This document shows, piece by piece, positions 7,112 through 9,770 of a stretch of 9,770 nucleotides of DNA; within the stretch, counting starts at the first letter, position 1; each line of letters begins with the position of its first letter. A program made the translations under genes and the position numbers. The notes below the pieces were generated by a model, which did no database searches, had not been told where the DNA came from, and saw only the letters and a list, made by a program, of their open reading frames with translations. The stretch covers positions 1 through 9,770 of the forward strand of contig JAEYRW010000116.1 of the NCBI GenBank assembly GCA_023435435.1, written 5' to 3'. This DNA comes from Bacillota bacterium. GTDB taxonomy: Bacteria; Bacillota; Clostridia; Christensenellales; Aristaeellaceae.

Positions 7112-7200
7112 AAAAAAGGGGAGGGCAGGGGACTCTGCCCCCTGCACCCCCGCCAAAGGGCCATAGACCCTTTGGAATCCCTTCCTGTTTGCGGGCTCTC
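7112..7200. repeat. Double-hairpin intergenic repeat element
   Basis: Two perfect hairpins lie side by side. CCAAAGGG (7153-7160) pairs with CCCTTTGG (7168-7175) across a 7-base loop. GCAGGGG (7125-7131) pairs with CCCCTGC (7139-7145), also across 7 bases. Read on the minus strand the element runs from a GCAAACAGGAAGGGATT lead-in through both hairpins to a CCCCTTTTTT tract (7112-7121), so it could also act as a terminator or attenuator ahead of spoIIR. From memory, this combination resembles an intergenic repeat seen many times in gut Clostridia genomes; copy number cannot be seen in one window. It has no coding potential I would defend. Confidence 0.6.
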
Positions 7201-7219
7201 TTTGTCTTGTCCGTCGGAT

Positions 7220-7260
7220 CGGTCGGGGGCCCAAACCCGGACCGACCGCGTTGGGGTTTG
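7220..7260. other. Inverted-repeat structure between enolase terminator and repeat
   Basis: CGGTCGG (7220-7226) pairs with CCGACCG (7242-7248). An alternative pairing joins GCCCAAACCC (7230-7239) with GGGGTTTGG just downstream (7253-7261). The two pairings are mutually exclusive. The stretch may be part of the neighbouring repeat or an old terminator; there is no T-run directly beside it. Confidence 0.4.
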
Positions 7261-7296
7261 GCTATCCCGATGGGACGAGTATGTACGGTATTACGC

Positions 7297-7334
7297 AAAA
7301 AAATCACGGCCCCGGATGTTTTCCGGGGACCGTG
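7297..7334 (-). terminator. Rho-independent terminator of enolase
   Basis: CACGGCCCCGG (7305-7315) pairs with CCGGGGACCGTG (7323-7334), with one bulged A and a 7-base loop. On the minus strand it is followed by A and then seven T (complement of 7297-7303). It starts 11 bases after the enolase stop codon. This is a textbook intrinsic terminator that separates enolase transcription from the sporulation cluster. Confidence 0.92.
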
Positions 7335-7345
7335 CGGGTCAATTT

Positions 7346-8572
7346 TCAGAATTTTGCTTCGATGGCGAGCAGACGGTTGTACTTGGCCACGCGCTCCGCG
7401 CGGGCGGGCGCGCCGGTTTTGATGTAGCGCGCGTTGACTGCCACCGCGAGGTCCGCAATGAAGGTCGAATCCGTCTCGCCGCTTCTGTGGGAGATGATGG
7501 TGTCCATGCCCGCCCGCTTCGCCGTCTCGATGGTCTCGAGGGTACGGGAGAGCGAGCCCGCCTGGTTGAGCTTAATGAGGATGGCGTTGGACGACTTCAT
7601 TTCGATGCCTTTTTTAAGCCGGGCGGCGTTGGTCACGTAGAGGTCGTCTCCCACGATCATGATGTTCGGAAGCCGCTTGGAAATCATGGCAAAGCCCTCG
7701 AAGTCGTCCTCGTTGAGTGGGTCCTCGATGGAAACGATGGGATGCCTTTCCGCGATGCCCGCGATGTGGTCGATGAGCTCCTCCCGCGTGAATCGCGTGC
7801 CGCGCTTGGGAAGCACGTAGGCGCCGTCGTCGAACCACTCGGACGCCGCCACGTCCAGGGCGAAGGCGATGTCCTTGCCGGGGGTCATGCCCGCCCGGGC
7901 CACCGCCTCGGTCATGAGGTCCAGCGCTTCCTCGTCCGACTCGATGTTCGGCGCAAAGCCGCCCTCGTCGCCCAGCGTGGTGGCAAGACTCTTCTCATGG
8001 ATGATGGATTTGAGCGCGTGGTACGCCTCCACGCACATCCGCATGGCGCGCTCGAACGAGTCCGCGCCCACGGGCACCAGCATGAATTCCTGAATGTCCA
8101 CGTTGTTGCTGGCGTGCGCGCCGCCGTTCAGGACGTTCATCATGGGCAGCGGGAACCGCCCGCCCTGAACGCCGCCCAGGTACCGGTAAAGCTCCATGCC
8201 GTAGGCATTGGCCGCGGCGTCCGCGGTAGCGAGGGAAACCGCCAGGACGGCGTTCGCGCCCAGGCGCGAAAGGCTTTCCGTGCCGTCGAGGGCTTCCATG
8301 GCGGCATCGACGCCCTTCTGGTCGTCCGCGTCCCGGCCGACGAGCGATTTGGCGATTTCACCGCGCACGTTGTCGACGGCCCTTGTGACGCCCTTCCCCA
8401 TGAGCCGTTTCCCGCCGTCGCGCAGCTCGTGAGCCTCGTGGCTGCCGGTGGACGCCCCGGAGGGCACGCTCGCGACGCCGATTGCGCCGCATTCCAGCTC
8501 CACTTTCGCCTCCACGGTGGGGAATCCCCTTGAATCAAATATCTCCCGCGCGTCAACTTTCTCAATGCGCAT
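7346..8572 (-). CDS. eno: Enolase (phosphopyruvate hydratase)
   Basis: This 408-residue cytoplasmic enzyme converts 2-phosphoglycerate to phosphoenolpyruvate in glycolysis. All catalytic elements are present: the mobile loop PSGASTGSHEA (37-47), GGAHASNNVDIQEF (150-163), GDEGGFAP with E203, magnesium ligands D240 (ALDVAASE), E283 (SIEDPL) and D309 (VGDDLYVT), K334 in ILIKLNQAGS, and SHRSGET (361-367). It differs from typical enolases in three ways. It ends at LLAIEAKF, lacking the last 20 or so residues of the usual ~430. The near-universal SRGNPT reads SRGFPT (14-19). The signature NQIGSLTET reads NQAGSLSRT. Since active-site residues are intact, it is probably functional. The start ATG has AAAGGCGG eight bases upstream. 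It is transcribed alone, between an extended -10 promoter and a strong terminator, divergent from the CHR genes. Confidence 0.95.
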   Translation of the reverse strand: MRIEKVDAREIFDSRGFPTVEAKVELECGAIGVASVPSGASTGSHEAHELRDGGKRLMGKGVTRAVDNVRGEIAKSLVGRDADDQKGVDAAMEALDGTESLSRLGANAVLAVSLATADAAANAYGMELYRYLGGVQGGRFPLPMMNVLNGGAHASNNVDIQEFMLVPVGADSFERAMRMCVEAYHALKSIIHEKSLATTLGDEGGFAPNIESDEEALDLMTEAVARAGMTPGKDIAFALDVAASEWFDDGAYVLPKRGTRFTREELIDHIAGIAERHPIVSIEDPLNEDDFEGFAMISKRLPNIMIVGDDLYVTNAARLKKGIEMKSSNAILIKLNQAGSLSRTLETIETAKRAGMDTIISHRSGETDSTFIADLAVAVNARYIKTGAPARAERVAKYNRLLAIEAKF

Positions 8573-8603
8573 TCAAAACACCGCCTTTCACAGCTTCGTT
8601 CAT
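8562..8603 (-). CDS. Possible 13-residue leader peptide overlapping the enolase start
   Basis: In the predicted enolase leader, AGAGGAG lies about 10 bases before an ATG (8601-8603). That ATG opens a frame reading MNEAVKGGVLNAH and stops with TGA at 8562-8564, inside the first codons of eno. Such an arrangement could couple translation of the leader to eno. Chance occurrence is quite possible for a frame this short, and eno has its own ribosome binding site. Confidence 0.25.
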   Translation of the reverse strand: MNEAVKGGVLNAH

Positions 8604-8647
8604 TATTTCCGGGCTCCTCTTGCTTATTCATACCCGTCCATGGTACC

Positions 8648-8656
8648 ATTATAACA
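8648..8656 (-). promoter_or_regulatory. eno: Extended -10 promoter of enolase
   Basis: The minus strand reads TGTTATAAT: a perfect TATAAT (8648-8653) with a TG extension. The -35 region lies within the CHR gene and is weak. The predicted start near 8641 leaves a leader of about 70 bases before the enolase ATG. The box overlaps the start codon of the divergent CHR gene (8656-8658), so transcription of the two directions probably interferes. Confidence 0.65.
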
Positions 8657-9222
8657 TGCGCAGCAAGAGAAACGACCTTCGTGTCGCACTGAAGCTCTTT
8701 CTTTATTTTTTCCGGATCGGCTGGTTCACGTTCGGCGGCGGATTCAGCATCATCGCACAAATGCAGAAGGACTTTGTGGAAAAGAGGCGGCTGATTTCCG
8801 AGGCGGATCTGCTCGACCAGACGTCGGTGGGCCGCTCGCTTCCGGGACTGATGATCGCGAACGTCAGTTACCTGTTCGGCGCGTCCCTGGGCGGGCCGGC
8901 GGCGGGGGTCGCGTCGATTTTCGGGATCATGCTCCCGCCCATCCTCATGCTTTCTGTCATTACGCTGTTCTATACCGCGTTCCGCGAAAACGTGTTCGTC
9001 GCCCGGGCGCTGGTGGGCGTGCGCGCGGCGGTGGTGCCCATCATCGGCATGGCCGCCCTGAAGCTCAGAAAGGGCGCGCTCAAGGACGTTTTCTCCTGGG
9101 TTCTGTTCGGCGCGGCGGTTTTGCTCTCCGTGTTGTCCGGCGTCGGAATCATCTACGTCATCCTCGGCGGCGCGGTTTTGGGAATCGTCATCTCGGAGGT
9201 GCGCGCGCGTGGTCTATCTTGA
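8656..9222 (+). CDS. Chromate transporter family protein, first half-size subunit
   Basis: This is a 188-residue membrane protein of the CHR (ChrA) family, short-chain type. It has the family opening with a basic start, LFLYFFRIGWFTFGGGFSII (14-33), QKDFVEKRRLISEADLLDQ, then about five hydrophobic segments to the C-terminus. The usual TPGP motif is replaced by SLPGLMIANVS (61-71). Short-chain CHR proteins usually work as pairs encoded by adjacent genes and are linked to chromate efflux, though the substrate of many is unproven. No ribosome binding site precedes the ATG, so the message may be leaderless: TACCAT at 8644-8649 with a weak TTGCTT 18 bases upstream could be its promoter. A longer frame starting at 8482 lies inside enolase sequence and is rejected. 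The 3' end overlaps the next gene by 14 bases. Confidence 0.87.
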   Translation: MRSKRNDLRVALKLFLYFFRIGWFTFGGGFSIIAQMQKDFVEKRRLISEADLLDQTSVGRSLPGLMIANVSYLFGASLGGPAAGVASIFGIMLPPILMLSVITLFYTAFRENVFVARALVGVRAAVVPIIGMAALKLRKGALKDVFSWVLFGAAVLLSVLSGVGIIYVILGGAVLGIVISEVRARGLS

Positions 9223-9724
9223 GCTGTTCCTCGCCTTTGTCAAAATCGGGTTTACCAGCTTCGGCGGGGCCACCATGGTGCCCCTCATCAACGCGGAAAT
9301 GCTCTCCCACGGCTGGATGAAGCTCACGGAGGTGGCGGACATCGTCGCCATCGCGGAGATGACGCCAGGCCCCCTGGGCACCAACTGCGCAACCTTCGCA
9401 GGCATGCGCGTGGCGGGGGTTCTGGGCGCGATTTCGGCCAATCTCGGCGTGCTCATGCCGACGTTCACGCTCACCATCGTCGTGGGCTATTTTTTGGGCC
9501 GCTTCCGCGACTCCTGGCTCATGGAGGGCATGCTCGCCGGCATCCGCCCCGTCTGTCTGGGCCTGGTGGTGGCCGTCATGCTCTCCATGGGCATGCAGAA
9601 TTACGTGAACTGGCAATCCGTCGCCATCGGCGCGGCCATCGCCCTTCTCCTCTGGAAGGCCAAACTTTCTGTTCCCGTGGCCATGCTCATCGCGGCAGCC
9701 CTAGGCCTCGCCATCGTCCGCTAA
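9209..9724 (+). CDS. Chromate transporter family protein, second half-size subunit
   Basis: This 171-residue membrane protein is the partner of the preceding gene. It repeats the CHR domain plan: LFLAFVKIGFTSFGGATMVP (6-25), then the intact signature AEMTPGPLGTNCATFAGMRV (49-68), followed by several membrane segments. It starts with GTG (9209-9211), supported by GGAGGTG six bases upstream, and overlaps the end of the first subunit gene by 14 bases, so translation is surely coupled. The two proteins probably form a heteromer with opposite membrane orientation, as proposed for paired short CHR proteins; this is known from the family and not shown here. Substrate remains uncertain. Confidence 0.88.
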   Translation: MVYLELFLAFVKIGFTSFGGATMVPLINAEMLSHGWMKLTEVADIVAIAEMTPGPLGTNCATFAGMRVAGVLGAISANLGVLMPTFTLTIVVGYFLGRFRDSWLMEGMLAGIRPVCLGLVVAVMLSMGMQNYVNWQSVAIGAAIALLLWKAKLSVPVAMLIAAALGLAIVR

Positions 9725-9743
9725 CCCAAAAAAACAAATTCGC

Positions 9744-9770
9744 CGCCCCGGGGCTTGGATCCCCGGGGCG
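9744..9770. terminator. Terminator-like hairpin after the CHR genes, cut by the window edge
   Basis: A 10-bp perfect stem, CGCCCCGGGG (9744-9753) with CCCCGGGGCG (9761-9770), encloses a 7-base loop. It begins 20 bases after the second CHR stop. The plus-strand T-run, if any, lies beyond the window. A run of seven A at 9728-9734 would give a T-tail on the minus strand, so it may serve both directions for a convergent gene beyond the edge. Confidence 0.7.

Noticed and set aside
7054..7164. N-terminal extension of spoIIR to 7164
   Set aside because: It would translate the hairpin repeat, lacks a ribosome binding site, and hides the signal-like N-terminus that follows a strong GGAGGTG.
7264..7296. 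CATACT-like box after the enolase terminator as a sigma-G promoter
   Set aside because: No suitable -35 at the right distance, and it lies upstream of the hairpin repeat, far from spoIIR.
7172..8533. 453-codon plus-strand open frame opposite enolase
   Set aside because: It is antisense to an unmistakable enolase, begins in the intergenic repeat, and has shadow-like composition.
8482..8655. N-terminal extension of the first CHR gene
   Set aside because: The added residues are antisense of the enolase N-terminus and promoter, and have no membrane or family character.
1..9770. CRISPR arrays, tRNA or rRNA genes, insertion sequences
   Set aside because: No regularly spaced repeats, cloverleaf-like or rRNA-like sequence, or transposase frame was found on either strand.

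Overview
The window looks like chromosomal DNA from a spore-forming, GC-rich member of the Clostridia (Bacillota). By eye the GC content is around 60%; I did not compute it. The evidence for a spore-former is direct: adjacent genes encode SpoIIR, the cortex-lytic enzyme SleB and its partner YpeB. Shine-Dalgarno sites are mostly purine-rich and the EndoA-type MazF closely resembles the Bacillota family. The genus cannot be settled from this sequence. Both window edges look like assembly breakpoints: a run of 25 C at the left and a strong GC hairpin at the right.

Layout. Minus strand, 3987 to 40: a metal-dependent amidohydrolase, then a 1012-residue GH106-like (alpha-L-rhamnosidase-type) glycoside hydrolase. 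Each has a plausible promoter of its own. Minus strand, 7053 to 4087: spoIIR, sleB, ypeB and a mazF/ndoA endoribonuclease gene, tightly packed and closed by a hairpin at 4035-4058. Positions 7054-7345 hold no gene. They contain the enolase terminator, a second inverted-repeat structure and a double-hairpin element that resembles dispersed intergenic repeats of gut Clostridia. Minus strand, 8572 to 7346: enolase. Plus strand, 8656 to 9724: two overlapping half-size chromate-transporter (CHR family) genes, divergent from enolase, followed by a terminator-like hairpin.

How the genes fit together. SpoIIR is the forespore signal that triggers sigma-E activation in the mother cell. SleB and YpeB are made for the spore and degrade cortex at germination. 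Here an early sporulation signal gene is joined to germination genes by a stop/start overlap, and a toxin-family RNase without a visible antitoxin sits at the end of the same cluster. Enolase is housekeeping glycolysis. The CHR pair probably forms a heteromeric membrane transporter. The glycoside hydrolase has no signal peptide, so it probably acts on sugars already imported.

I found no clearly new multi-gene defence or mobile system. The points most worth checking are the orphan MazF in the sporulation cluster, the structured repeat upstream of spoIIR, the crowded eno/chr divergent promoter region with its possible leader peptide, and the unusual enolase.
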